From: Paracoccus stylophorae
GTDB lineage: Bacteria; Pseudomonadota; Alphaproteobacteria; Rhodobacterales; Rhodobacteraceae
Assembly (NCBI RefSeq): GCF_028553765.1
Contig: NZ_CP067134.1
Span: forward strand, 1,221,001-1,285,000
Direction: 5' to 3'
DNA: 64,000 nucleotides
The notes beneath the pieces were generated by a model that saw only the letters and a program-made list of their open reading frames with translations, did not search any database and had not been told where the DNA came from. Position 1 is the stretch's first letter. Each line of letters begins with the position of its first letter. The position numbers and the translations under genes are program-made. Positions 47,323 to 57,098 of this stretch are shown here, piece after piece.

Positions 47323-47482
47323 CGGACCATCCCCCGCCACGGGCGCAGCAATTGCCAGGGCCACATGTCAGGCTATCACCGAATCACTTCTTGTGGCACG
47401 ATCATATTAGCTGAGTGTTGTAAATGGTGCGCCGCCCCTTTTCCGGGTGGTGGCGGAAGTTTGACCCGAAAGGATCTGCGTC
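47323..47482. promoter_or_regulatory. Divergent intergenic region between the double protease and the copper oxidase operon
   Basis: 160 bp separate the two starts, so promoters of both units should lie here. The centre (about 47375-47430) is distinctly AT-richer than its flanks. The copper oxidase start at 47483 is preceded by GAAAGGA. I could not pick out convincing -35/-10 pairs or a known metal-regulator operator. Confidence 0.4.
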
Positions 47483-50400
47483 ATGGCAATTCGTCACCGT
47501 GCGGCTGCGTCGCTTTCGCTGTTCCTGCTGACATGCCCTATCGCCGCATTCGCAGAAGCCGGCCCGGACCCCCGTCCTGACATGGCCGGGATCTGCCGCG
47601 CTGCAGCCGATGAGGGCAGGGTGATCTGTGCGGATATCGGAGCACTTGATCAGACGCTGGTCTACAATCGCTTCGGATCGTTCAACCCGTTCGGCATGAT
47701 CTTTGCGCTGGACCGCGATCTGGCCGTGCTGCGCGAGGACTTGTCGGAGGCGGCAAAGGGGCAGGCGGCCGCGACAAAGCCGCTGCCCGCGGCCGAGATC
47801 AGGACCGCGGCCGACTGCGCGGCCCTGACCGGCTCCGAGCACGGGCATCCCGATACAAAGCTTGCAGCCGGAAACGTGCGGCTGAAGGATTGCAAGCGCC
47901 CGCGCCCCCTGGTGCTTCGCGCGAATGTCGGCGACGTGCTGATCGTGCGCGTGTCGAACTGGCTGTTTGAGCCGGAGGCGCCCGACTTTTCGAAGAACTT
48001 CTGCAAGGCCGCGCTGACGCAGGACAGCAACGCCGAGGCCGTGCGCCCGCATGTCTCGCGCGGGGACAAGGGCGCGCTGCGCCATCACGAGGTCGCCTGC
48101 CTCGCAGCGGACGACGCCGAGACCGAGGCCGGGGACCATGAGCAGACGATCTTCCCTGAACCGACCGACTGGCCCCGCACGCGCGGCGTCAACTTTGTCG
48201 TTCAAGGCCTGACCCCGCTGCCGATCGACGGCGCGATCCATCCGGCCTGCATCGGCACCGGATCGGCGTCGCCCGACGAAAGCTTTCTGTGCAAATACAA
48301 GCTGCACCAGGAGGGGACGTATTTCTTCGCCTCGCAGGCTGCGCCCGCCGGGGGCGAGGGGAATGGCGGGTCGATCGTCCACGGGCTGTTCGGGGCGCTG
48401 ATGGTCGAACGCGCGGGGACGCGCGCCTATCGCAGCCAGACCTCCGCCGCCGCCTTCGACGCGGTCTGGCCCCGCGCGGAAAGCAGTGTCCGTCATGCGC
48501 GGAGCGACATCCTCGACTACGAGCGCGTGCTTGACAACGACGACGCGGCTCTGCGCGCGCCGATCCTCAACATGGCGATGGTCCTTGACGAGCCCGCGCC
48601 GGGCGCGCCGCCGGATCAACGCGCCTTTGCCGATGCGACGCGGCTGGAGATCGTGCATTCCGACCTCAACGCCATCATCTACTGCGACCCCTCCATCGCG
48701 GGCAACGATTGCCGCGCGGAAGCCGTTGACCGGCCCGCCCTGTCGCGCGAACCGGGCTTCAACGCCTTCCGCGAATTCTCGGTCTTCTTCCACGACGAGC
48801 TGAAGACCTTCTACACCCGCAATTTCGAGGAACTGGAGCAGTTCGGCCAGCTTGCCGGAGTGAAGGACGGCTTTGCGATCAATTACGGGGCCTCCGGGAT
48901 GGGCTCGCTCCTCCTTGCCAATCGCAAGGGAATGGGACCGGCCTCGGAATGCGCCGAATGCATGTACGAGGAATTCTTCCTCGCATCCTGGGCCAATGGC
49001 GATCCGGCGCTTCTGGAATGGTATGCGGACGATCCCTCGAACGTGCATCATTCCTACCTGAACGATCCGGTGGTATTCCGGAACTTTCACGCAGGCCCCA
49101 AGGAAACCCATGTCTTCCATCTGCACGCGCATCAGTGGTTCGCGGGAAACGACCCCAGCCGGGGCTCCTATCTGGATAGCCAGACGGTCGCGCCGCAGCA
49201 GGGGTTCACCTACAACATCTATCACGGCGGCCTGCGCGGGCTGGACGGCCCTGAGCGCGGCTGGTGGGATACGCAAGGGTCGGGCAACCGCAACCGCACG
49301 ATCGGCGATTCGATCTTTCACTGCCATCTCTATCCGCATTTCGCGCAGGGGATGTGGGCGCTGTGGCGTGTGCATGACGTGCTGGAGGACGGCACCCGGA
49401 AGCTGCCCGACGGCCAGCCGAATGCGGCACTGTCCACCCGCTTCCCGACCGCCGAGGAACGCGGCCACAGCCGCCCCGGCTCGGTCGACCGGCTGACCGG
49501 CGCCTGGATCGGTCCCAAGGCGGGCGATCCTGACGAAACCGTCGGCACCCCCGTGCCCGCGCTGATCCCGCTGCCGGGGGAGCCGCTGCCGCTGCTGCCG
49601 ACCTATGCCACGGCTGACGATGTGGACGACACCGGCGATACGCCCATCCTCAGGGCCGACGCGAAGACGCCGATGCCGGGCTTTCCCTTCTACATTGCGG
49701 GCCAGCCGGGCCATCGCCCGCCGCAGGCCCCGCTCGACATTGCCCGGGATCTGGGCGAAATCGCCGATGGCTCGATCACCAATGCCGGCACCGACGGCAT
49801 CCTGGCCAAGGTGGATGACCGCGCTATCGGCGAGGGCTGGCTTGATGGCGGTATCGGGCGGCACGTGGTGGCCGACGGGTCGCGGCGGGAACTGGGCTTC
49901 GGCCTGCCCGAGAGGATTTCTGATCTCCTCGAACCCGCCGCCTTCGACGCGCTGACGGAAGAGGAGCGGTCCGCGCTGACCAACCAGATCGTCGCCAAAG
50001 CCTTCGCGCTTGGCGACCTGTCCGCCCATCTGACCGAAGCCAGGATCGAGACCTTGCCGAATGACGGCACGCGGCTTGAACGCGGGGCGATGGGCTTTCA
50101 CTTCGACGGCCGGCTCTATCGGGCCGAAGGCCTGAATCCGGGGCTTCGGCTGACCGATGCGGCAGGGACCGATCTTGCCGATGCACCGGTCAACGGGCTT
50201 TATCCCACCGCCCATGCGCCGCTGCCCGACGGATCGCCCGCGCCCAACCCGAAGAATTCCTGGCCGGTGAACGGCAATCCGCCCAAACCGGGCGCCCCCT
50301 TCGCCGATCCGTGCGGCGCCACCGCGCCCGAGACCCGCGCCGCCGTGACACCCGGGGTGGACCCGTTCATGCGCACGGCCGACGGGGACACGGACTACTT

Positions 50401-53400
50401 CCACGACCCGTTTCTTCTGGGCTTCCGCCGCTATGAGGTGTCGGCCGTGCAGCTCGACATGATCGTGAACCGCGCGGGCTGGCATGACCCGCAGGCGCGC
50501 ATCAATGTTCTGACCGCCGAATCCGACCGGTTCAAGGAGGCGGCAGGGGTTGCGCCGAAGCCGATCTCGCCCACCATCAGCGACACGGAAGAGCCGTTCT
50601 TCTTCCGCGCCCTGTCCGGGGAATGCATCGAGTTCCGGCATACGAACGAATTGCCGAAGGATCTGCAGCTGGACGATTTCCAGGTGAAGACGCCGACGGA
50701 TACGGTTGGCCAGCATATCCATCTGGTGAAGTTCGACGTGACATCGTCGGACGGGTCCGGCAACGGCTGGAATTACGAGGACGGCACCTTTGCCGCCGAC
50801 GAGCTTGCCGCGCGCCGCTGCGCCTCTGCCGGAAACGTGACGCCGCGGGAGGATGCTGCAGGGATCACCCTCGACGCCGGCGAATGTGAGGGTCCGGACC
50901 CCGCGCTCCACGACATCTGGCGGTTGAGCCGCAGTGAGAACCGCAACCGGTTCCAGACGACCGTCCAGCGCTGGTTCGCCGATCCGATCCTGACAATGAA
51001 CGGCGATCCCGACGATCCGCAGCTGCGGGACCGGACGCTTCGCACCGTATTCACCCACGATCATTTCGGCCCGTCCTCGATCCAGCAGCACGGGTTCTAC
51101 TCGGCCCTCGTCATCGAGCCGGGGGTCGGCGTGCCGCCGGGTCCGGTGCAGCTGCCCGATGCCAGCGGCGATGTCGGTGCCGAGGCCGAGCTTGCCTCGA
51201 TCTGCACGCCCGACGGCGCGAGTTGCGTGGGGCCGGTTCCCGCGGCCGACCGTCTGTCCGCCGTCGCCTGGGGCGGCGAGGTCTGGGACGGGACCAAGCG
51301 GCGGGTGCGGATGCAGGGCGACAATCCCACCCATCCCGACTATCGCGAATTCGCCCTGTCGATCGCCGACTTCGCGCTGCTTTACGATCCGCGCGACCGC
51401 ACCAGCGCGGCGGAATTGAAGGCCACGGCCGGACTTGGCCCGGACGGTATCGCGGGGCCGGAAGATCCGCCCTTCGCCGATCCCTTCGGCATGGGCCAGA
51501 TCTATTGCGAGGCGAAGTGGCGGCTGAGCCCCTATATCCTCAACCGGAAATGCGGGGTGGCAGCGACCAAGGAGTTCGCCGCCGATTTCGACGATCTGGA
51601 CAGCGACTCCTGGTTCTTGTCAGGCGATCTTGCACCGGCCTGGATTGCGGGCGGCACCAATCGTGACGATGCCCACAAGGCGCGGTTCAGGGGCGACATC
51701 TTCGCCGAACCGACCCCGACGGCGGCCGAGGTCGAGACGCTTTTCGACCATCTCGTCTCCTACCGGCAGCGCGCGGCGGGCATCCTGACCCCGCCCGCAG
51801 ACCCTGCCACGGCGACGCTTGCCAGGCCCGTCGCCCCACCGCGCCGTCCCGAGTCGATCTCGGTCGATCACCACGACCCCTATCTGGTGAACTATCGCGG
51901 CGCGCCGATCCCGCTTCGGGTGGGCGACAAGGTCGCCGGTGCCGCGCCGTCCAGCGATTGCCGCCTGCGCGCGATGGGCGTGGCGGGCGACCACGCCGCG
52001 GAATCCAGCGAGGTGGCCGCGACGCTGGCCGATGGCGCGTTCGGTGAATGTTCGGTCGACACCCAGATGACAGGCGCGCAGGGCGATATGGGCGGGGCGC
52101 TGCGATCGGCCCTGCACGGCGATCCCGAAACGCCGATCCTCGAAGCCTATCAGGACGAACGGCTGGTGATCCGCCTCATCCAGGGCGCGCAGGAGGTGCA
52201 GCATACGTTCAACGTCGCGGGCCTCGCCTTCCGCCGCAATATCGACCAGGCCTTCCCCGCGGGCAAACAGCCGCTCGGCCTTTCGGACGAACGGCGGGCC
52301 ACCCCGTCCCTGCGCGACGACTGCCTTGGCAATGCGGCACCTCTGGGCCCGCCGGTGCCTGCCGCACTGGACGGGCGTCCCGACACATATCGGGCATGGC
52401 GCGACACCGCCGAGGAACACGGCGCGCATTCGCAGTTCTGGCAGGACTATGAAAAGGTCATCGCCGGATGCGACAACGTGGAAGGCATCACCTTCGCGCA
52501 GGAGATCGGCATCTCGGAACATTTCGAGATGAACGGATCGCTGCGCGCCGACATTCCCGTCAGCATCGAGACGGCGGGAGGGTTCTTGGCCGAGGCGCCA
52601 TCGGATGACGTGCCGGAGAGATCGTCGGATTATCTTTACAATTTCGGCTCGGTCGATGCGCTTTGGAACGGGGCCTGGGGGCTGATGCGGATCTACCGCG
52701 ATCCCTCCGCCCCCGACCCGGCCACTGTCGCGGTGTTCAACACCGGCAATGCCGACGCGCCGGAGCTGACAGCGGCGGGCCGGCCCATCGGCGAACGGCT
52801 TGGCGAATCCGGATCGCGGTCGGAATCCGTGGACGGGCAATCCATGCCCGTCGGCACCGGCGGCCTCGCCTGCCCCTATCCGGGCGAGGGCGAACCGCCG
52901 CAACGGGTTATCGACGCCGTGCTTGCCGCCGTCGAGACGCGGACCGTCTGGCCAGCAGCCAAGGGCACCGATTACGGCGCGGGGCGCTATGACCCCGACG
53001 GGTTGATGCTGGCGCTGCTGTCCCCGGCCGATCTGGGGATTGCGGGCGGCATCGGGTCCGCCGAAGGATGGGACGGCGTGACGCGCCGGACTGTCGCGGA
53101 TGCCGTCGCATTTCGCTACCGCCACGGGCCGCGTCCGATGACGCTGCGCGTCCGGGCGGGCGATTGCGTGCGGCTGCGCTACGTCAACGCGCTGACGGAC
53201 AGCGATGGCGGTCTCAGCGACAGGCTTGGCGATGCGACGATGCCGCCGATCGTGCCACTGAATGCCGATCCGTTTCCGCATGCGCCGGAACATGGCGGCA
53301 GCAAGGGCGGGCTGCAGCCGGTCGGGCCGGACATGCGCCCCGGCGGCGTCCGTCCGTCGGATCAGGTCGCGCTCAGTGTCGGGCTGCCCGGCATGGACCT

Positions 53401-54784
53401 TATCCGCGACCTGCCGCTTGCCTATGGCTACGGCGCGCCCGGCCTGGCCGCCGCGTCGGGCGAAGGGGTCAGCGTCAGCCGCCCCTACCTGTTCTACGCC
53501 GGCCGGATGCGGCTGGACCTGCCGGGCGAGGCGGGACTGCTTGACCTGCGCGCGGAGATTGCCGCCCGCGTGGCCCAGCACCTGGCCGATCTCGCTCCCG
53601 CTTGGCTGTCGGAGGGGACGGACAGTTTCCCGACGGCGGGCGAGACCGATTTTCTTGTCCCGGTCGAATTGCAGTCTGACGGCGATGCGGTTTTTTCGGT
53701 TCTCGGCCAAAGCTATGGCTTCATGCTGTCGCCGGCGGCACCCTCGGGTCCGCTGTCGCAGCGGCTCTGGGATGCCGAACCCCTGATCGACGGATCGCCC
53801 GACGGTCTTGACGAATTGGTCGCGGCGGTCTGCGACGGGGCGGAATGCCTGGACCGGGACGCCGTCCGGGCGCAACTGATGGAGGCCGCGCGCCGCGCCG
53901 CGCTGGAGGAGCTGGACGCTCGCGTCCACTGGATTCCCTATGCCTTCGGCCCGGTTCCCATCCGCTCGACGTCGGATGTCGTCAGCCATGTCCAGCACGG
54001 GCTGTTTGGCGCGATCGACGTGGTGCCGCGCACCTGGAACCCGGTCGGCGTGATGGGCCAGCAGATGGCGTGCGAGGTCGTTGACCGCTATGAGATCTGC
54101 GCGGCCCACCATGCCGAGGGCGCCGATCCCGGCCCGGGCGACGGCGGCACGATGCTGTTCGATGCCCAAGGCCCCGATGGCCGGGTCGAACGGACGCGCG
54201 AATTCGTTCTTTACTATCAGGACGGGCTGAATCTCTGGGACGACGGATCGCGCATCTCCTGGGAATGGGAGGATAGCGGCAATGCCGTGACCGAGGACGA
54301 CGGAACGCCGGTCAGCATGGTGCCTGACTGCATCGTCTGCGACGACAGCTATGATCGGGGCGAGAAGGGCGTGAACTATCGCTCGCCGTCCTTCTCGCAG
54401 GTGCTGTCCGAACCCGCGGTGCGGATCGAGGAAAGCGATGACCTCAATGCCTTCGTCTTCCCGCCCGACTATCTTGCCGCCCATCCAAACGCGCTGCGCC
54501 TGAAGGCCTGCGAGGGCGAGCAGATCGTTGTCAGGGTCGTGCATCCCGGCGGGCGGGCACGGCAGCGGGCCTTCGTGATGAACGGCTACAACTACGACGA
54601 CCTGTTCCCCGGCTTCGGCTTCCCCCGCTCGGTCCTGCTGGCACCGGGCAAGGGGATGACCGCGTGGCTGACGCCCAAGGCGGTGCCGGGCACGGCGATC
54701 TGGCATGACGGGCCGACCCATATCCGCGCAGGCGGCGTCTGGGGTCTGCTGGAGGTGGCGGAGGCGGAGAAATGCGGCGACTGA
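47483..54784 (+). CDS. Giant multicopper oxidase-like protein
   Basis: 2433 residues with a signal peptide (MAIRHRAAASLSLFLLTCPIAAFA), so periplasmic or exported. A complete multicopper set sits early: THVFHLHAHQW (H543, H546, H548, H550) and FHCHLYPHFAQGMW (H613, C614, H615, H619, M624), giving type 1 ligands H543, C614, H619, M624 and half of a trinuclear site. The other half may come from HIH (H1078, H1080) and THDHFGPSSIQQHG (H1192, H1194, H1203). Usual first-domain motifs near 240 and 280 lack their histidines (FVVQG, GTYFFASQ), and the C-terminal motif is degenerate (WHDGPTH, H2408, H2413, no Cys). Several cupredoxin domains must be present. The layout recalls MnxG/McoA manganese oxidases; substrate unproven. 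Confidence 0.85.
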   Translation: MAIRHRAAASLSLFLLTCPIAAFAEAGPDPRPDMAGICRAAADEGRVICADIGALDQTLVYNRFGSFNPFGMIFALDRDLAVLREDLSEAAKGQAAATKPLPAAEIRTAADCAALTGSEHGHPDTKLAAGNVRLKDCKRPRPLVLRANVGDVLIVRVSNWLFEPEAPDFSKNFCKAALTQDSNAEAVRPHVSRGDKGALRHHEVACLAADDAETEAGDHEQTIFPEPTDWPRTRGVNFVVQGLTPLPIDGAIHPACIGTGSASPDESFLCKYKLHQEGTYFFASQAAPAGGEGNGGSIVHGLFGALMVERAGTRAYRSQTSAAAFDAVWPRAESSVRHARSDILDYERVLDNDDAALRAPILNMAMVLDEPAPGAPPDQRAFADATRLEIVHSDLNAIIYCDPSIAGNDCRAEAVDRPALSREPGFNAFREFSVFFHDELKTFYTRNFEELEQFGQLAGVKDGFAINYGASGMGSLLLANRKGMGPASECAECMYEEFFLASWANGDPALLEWYADDPSNVHHSYLNDPVVFRNFHAGPKETHVFHLHAHQWFAGNDPSRGSYLDSQTVAPQQGFTYNIYHGGLRGLDGPERGWWDTQGSGNRNRTIGDSIFHCHLYPHFAQGMWALWRVHDVLEDGTRKLPDGQPNAALSTRFPTAEERGHSRPGSVDRLTGAWIGPKAGDPDETVGTPVPALIPLPGEPLPLLPTYATADDVDDTGDTPILRADAKTPMPGFPFYIAGQPGHRPPQAPLDIARDLGEIADGSITNAGTDGILAKVDDRAIGEGWLDGGIGRHVVADGSRRELGFGLPERISDLLEPAAFDALTEEERSALTNQIVAKAFALGDLSAHLTEARIETLPNDGTRLERGAMGFHFDGRLYRAEGLNPGLRLTDAAGTDLADAPVNGLYPTAHAPLPDGSPAPNPKNSWPVNGNPPKPGAPFADPCGATAPETRAAVTPGVDPFMRTADGDTDYFHDPFLLGFRRYEVSAVQLDMIVNRAGWHDPQARINVLTAESDRFKEAAGVAPKPISPTISDTEEPFFFRALSGECIEFRHTNELPKDLQLDDFQVKTPTDTVGQHIHLVKFDVTSSDGSGNGWNYEDGTFAADELAARRCASAGNVTPREDAAGITLDAGECEGPDPALHDIWRLSRSENRNRFQTTVQRWFADPILTMNGDPDDPQLRDRTLRTVFTHDHFGPSSIQQHGFYSALVIEPGVGVPPGPVQLPDASGDVGAEAELASICTPDGASCVGPVPAADRLSAVAWGGEVWDGTKRRVRMQGDNPTHPDYREFALSIADFALLYDPRDRTSAAELKATAGLGPDGIAGPEDPPFADPFGMGQIYCEAKWRLSPYILNRKCGVAATKEFAADFDDLDSDSWFLSGDLAPAWIAGGTNRDDAHKARFRGDIFAEPTPTAAEVETLFDHLVSYRQRAAGILTPPADPATATLARPVAPPRRPESISVDHHDPYLVNYRGAPIPLRVGDKVAGAAPSSDCRLRAMGVAGDHAAESSEVAATLADGAFGECSVDTQMTGAQGDMGGALRSALHGDPETPILEAYQDERLVIRLIQGAQEVQHTFNVAGLAFRRNIDQAFPAGKQPLGLSDERRATPSLRDDCLGNAAPLGPPVPAALDGRPDTYRAWRDTAEEHGAHSQFWQDYEKVIAGCDNVEGITFAQEIGISEHFEMNGSLRADIPVSIETAGGFLAEAPSDDVPERSSDYLYNFGSVDALWNGAWGLMRIYRDPSAPDPATVAVFNTGNADAPELTAAGRPIGERLGESGSRSESVDGQSMPVGTGGLACPYPGEGEPPQRVIDAVLAAVETRTVWPAAKGTDYGAGRYDPDGLMLALLSPADLGIAGGIGSAEGWDGVTRRTVADAVAFRYRHGPRPMTLRVRAGDCVRLRYVNALTDSDGGLSDRLGDATMPPIVPLNADPFPHAPEHGGSKGGLQPVGPDMRPGGVRPSDQVALSVGLPGMDLIRDLPLAYGYGAPGLAAASGEGVSVSRPYLFYAGRMRLDLPGEAGLLDLRAEIAARVAQHLADLAPAWLSEGTDSFPTAGETDFLVPVELQSDGDAVFSVLGQSYGFMLSPAAPSGPLSQRLWDAEPLIDGSPDGLDELVAAVCDGAECLDRDAVRAQLMEAARRAALEELDARVHWIPYAFGPVPIRSTSDVVSHVQHGLFGAIDVVPRTWNPVGVMGQQMACEVVDRYEICAAHHAEGADPGPGDGGTMLFDAQGPDGRVERTREFVLYYQDGLNLWDDGSRISWEWEDSGNAVTEDDGTPVSMVPDCIVCDDSYDRGEKGVNYRSPSFSQVLSEPAVRIEESDDLNAFVFPPDYLAAHPNALRLKACEGEQIVVRVVHPGGRARQRAFVMNGYNYDDLFPGFGFPRSVLLAPGKGMTAWLTPKAVPGTAIWHDGPTHIRAGGVWGLLEVAEAEKCGD

Positions 54785-56538
54785 TCTGCGCCTTCGTTGC
54801 AATGCTCGCCACGCCCGCGATGGCCGAGGATCTGCAACCCGCCCTGTCCGGGATCGTAAGCTTCACCACCTTGGACGGCGCGCCGCTGGAGCGGCCGGTG
54901 CCCGGCGAGCCCTTCGATGTGACGGTGACGATCCAGAACCGTCTTGGCGCCGATCCGCCCGCCGGGCTGCAACTGGCCGGCTGGCTGCGGCCGGTGGAGG
55001 ACGACAATATTTCGTGCACCGAGGCCGCGCGCAGTTTTCTTGCCACCGGTCGGCTGCCGCGCGGCGCGCTGAAACTGAACGGCGTCCTGATCGCCACCGC
55101 CTCCGAGGACGGCGCATTCACCATTGCTGATCCCGAGATCGATCTTGCCAGCGCGAACCTTCTGGGTGCGGCGCGCTTGGCCGAACCGCCGGCAAGCCTG
55201 ACCGCCGATGTCGAGGGGCGGCGACTCCTTGCCACGCTGGCAGACCGGGGAGAGGTGCTGTCGATCGCCGTTCCGACCGCCGTCGCAACGGTGCTGGCCG
55301 ATGGCCTTGACCGCCCGACCGTCGCCTATCCCGCAGCCCGCGGGTCGGTATGGGCGCTGGAGGCAGGGCGCCACCGCCTGACGCATATTGCACCCGATGG
55401 ACGGCGACATGTTGCGGCCGTGGGCGTCGATCGGCTGGAGATGGCCCCAGAGGGCGACAGGCTGGCGGTGTCCGGGCCGGGCGGCGCCGCGCTGCGCGAT
55501 GCGGTAACCGGAAAGTTGCAGATCAGCACGGACGACCCGGCCGATCACGCCATTCCTCTTGCCGACCCAAAGGGAACCTTTGGGCTCGCTGCATTATCCG
55601 GGCAGGGCGTCGAGATCCGTTACACGGATGCCCCCGAACTTGCCGTGGCCGTAAGCCTTCCCGCTCCTGCTACGCGTCTTGCTGCCGGGCTGGGGGGACG
55701 GTGGATTCTCGCTTATGATGCCTCTGGCCAGGCGCCCGTCGCGTTGATCGATGTGGCCCGCGCGCGCGTGGTCCAGACCATCGCGACGCCGGGCGCGGTT
55801 TCCGAAATCGCCTTCACCGATCGCGCCGCCTATCTGATGACCGCCGACCAGTCGCGGGTCGGCGTGCTCGACCTCGCGGCGATCCGTCCGGAACGCGCCG
55901 CAGCGCTGCGCGAGGTGATGCTGGGGCAGGCGCGTGCCGTGCCGCTTGACCACGCGGGCTACCTCGCTCCTCTCTGGCCGCAGCCGGGCATGATCGCGGT
56001 TCATGCCGAAAGCTTCACCGGTTTCGTCATTCACGATTACAGCACGATGGGCGATGCACCGCCGATGAGCGCGATCCGCCTGCGCGGCGGGGTGCCGCAC
56101 CGTGTCGCCGGGTTCGACCGCAGCTTTCGCGAGGTGGAACCGGGCGTTTTCCGCACCACCGCGATGCTGCCCGGACCAGGATTGTTCGAGCTTGTGACCA
56201 CCACCGGCATCGGCGCGCTGTCTTTCTGCGCGCCCCTTGCGCCGACAGAGGGGATTGTGGCGACTGCCGCGCCGGGGCGGCTTTTGGCGGAACCGATCGA
56301 TGCACGGCACGTGCGCCTGACATTTCGGGGCGGCGATGGCGCGCCCGTCGGCGATGTGGTCTTCAGCGTTCTGGTGAGCGGCCTTGCGACACCTTGGCGG
56401 GATGCCGTCACGCTTCGGTCAGATGCGGCGGGGCAGGCTCTGGACCTTCTGGCGCTTCCCGCCGGCGGACCTGTCGTGATCGCCGCACGCGGCCGCGACG
56501 GGCATCTTTTTCATCCCCTGGTGCTGGAGCGGCCATGA
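54772..56538 (+). CDS. Exported beta-propeller protein (YVTN/YncE-like)
   Basis: 588 residues. Signal peptide MRRLICAFVAMLATPAMA. A short N-terminal beta domain (FDVTVTIQNRLG..., about 20-110) precedes repeated blades of the kind SVWALEAGRHRLTHIAPDGRRHVAAVG, ALIDVARARVVQTIATPGAVSEIAF and VGVLDLAAIRPERAAALREVMLGQ. The last ~120 residues form another beta module. I see no heme motif. The start lies 13 bases inside the copper oxidase gene and its stop overlaps the SCO gene, so it is made in step with both. It may act as a scaffold or carry an unrecognised cofactor. Confidence 0.82.
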   Translation: MRRLICAFVAMLATPAMAEDLQPALSGIVSFTTLDGAPLERPVPGEPFDVTVTIQNRLGADPPAGLQLAGWLRPVEDDNISCTEAARSFLATGRLPRGALKLNGVLIATASEDGAFTIADPEIDLASANLLGAARLAEPPASLTADVEGRRLLATLADRGEVLSIAVPTAVATVLADGLDRPTVAYPAARGSVWALEAGRHRLTHIAPDGRRHVAAVGVDRLEMAPEGDRLAVSGPGGAALRDAVTGKLQISTDDPADHAIPLADPKGTFGLAALSGQGVEIRYTDAPELAVAVSLPAPATRLAAGLGGRWILAYDASGQAPVALIDVARARVVQTIATPGAVSEIAFTDRAAYLMTADQSRVGVLDLAAIRPERAAALREVMLGQARAVPLDHAGYLAPLWPQPGMIAVHAESFTGFVIHDYSTMGDAPPMSAIRLRGGVPHRVAGFDRSFREVEPGVFRTTAMLPGPGLFELVTTTGIGALSFCAPLAPTEGIVATAAPGRLLAEPIDARHVRLTFRGGDGAPVGDVVFSVLVSGLATPWRDAVTLRSDAAGQALDLLALPAGGPVVIAARGRDGHLFHPLVLERP

Positions 56539-57098
56539 CACGATATCTTGCCCTGTTTCTTGCCTGTCTCGCCGGGCCGTGCCTTGGCGATGAAGTCAGC
56601 GATGCGCCGATCGAAACGCTGATGCCCCCCGATCTTCCCGTCACCGATGCCGCCGGGCACAGCGACGGGTTCGTGACGCGCCTCCGGCATCGCGGGCCTG
56701 TGATCGTCAGCTTCTTCTATACCGGCTGCGTGTCGCTCTGCGATGTCACGAACGGCATCCTCTACGGCGTCGACCAGACGCTTCTGGAAGACGGCGGGGA
56801 ACCCGTCACTCTCGTCAGTTTCAGCATCGACCCGTTCAACGATTCCCCCGCAGCGCTCCGCGAGTCGGCGGCGAACTTCACGCCCAGCGACAACTGGCTT
56901 TGGCTTACCGCAGGGCTGCGGGGGACGCAGCCGCTGATGGACGGAATGGGAGTCACCTTCGAGAGCATTCAGACGCATGACGCGATGTTCCTTGTCGGCG
57001 ATTTCTGTTCGTTCCGCTTCGCCCGGATCGTCGGCCTGCCGGAGCCTGAGCAGCTGATCGCACTTGCCAGGAACGTGCCCGAATGCGGTTCTGGCTGA
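56535..57098 (+). CDS. SCO1/SenC family copper chaperone
   Basis: 187 residues with a signal peptide (RYLALFLACLAGPCLG). Thioredoxin fold with the SCO copper-binding motif: C65 and C69 in FFYTGCVSLCD and H148 in IQTHDAMFLVGD; VTLVSFSIDPFNDSP is also typical. SCO proteins deliver copper to, or reduce thiols of, copper enzymes such as cytochrome oxidase. Here, fused by overlapping ends to a multicopper oxidase operon, it most likely metallates that oxidase. The start ATG at 56535 overlaps the stop of the propeller gene by 4 bases. The long upstream frame is a shadow. Confidence 0.92.
   Translation: MTRYLALFLACLAGPCLGDEVSDAPIETLMPPDLPVTDAAGHSDGFVTRLRHRGPVIVSFFYTGCVSLCDVTNGILYGVDQTLLEDGGEPVTLVSFSIDPFNDSPAALRESAANFTPSDNWLWLTAGLRGTQPLMDGMGVTFESIQTHDAMFLVGDFCSFRFARIVGLPEPEQLIALARNVPECGSG

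Noticed and set aside
47402-51334. A 1310-codon open frame on the minus strand
   Set aside because: It lies antisense to the copper oxidase gene, has no start context or family likeness, and its arginine/glycine-rich product is the usual shadow of GC-rich coding DNA.
51620-54802. A 1060-codon open frame on the minus strand
   Set aside because: Shadow of the same copper oxidase gene; no recognisable domain.
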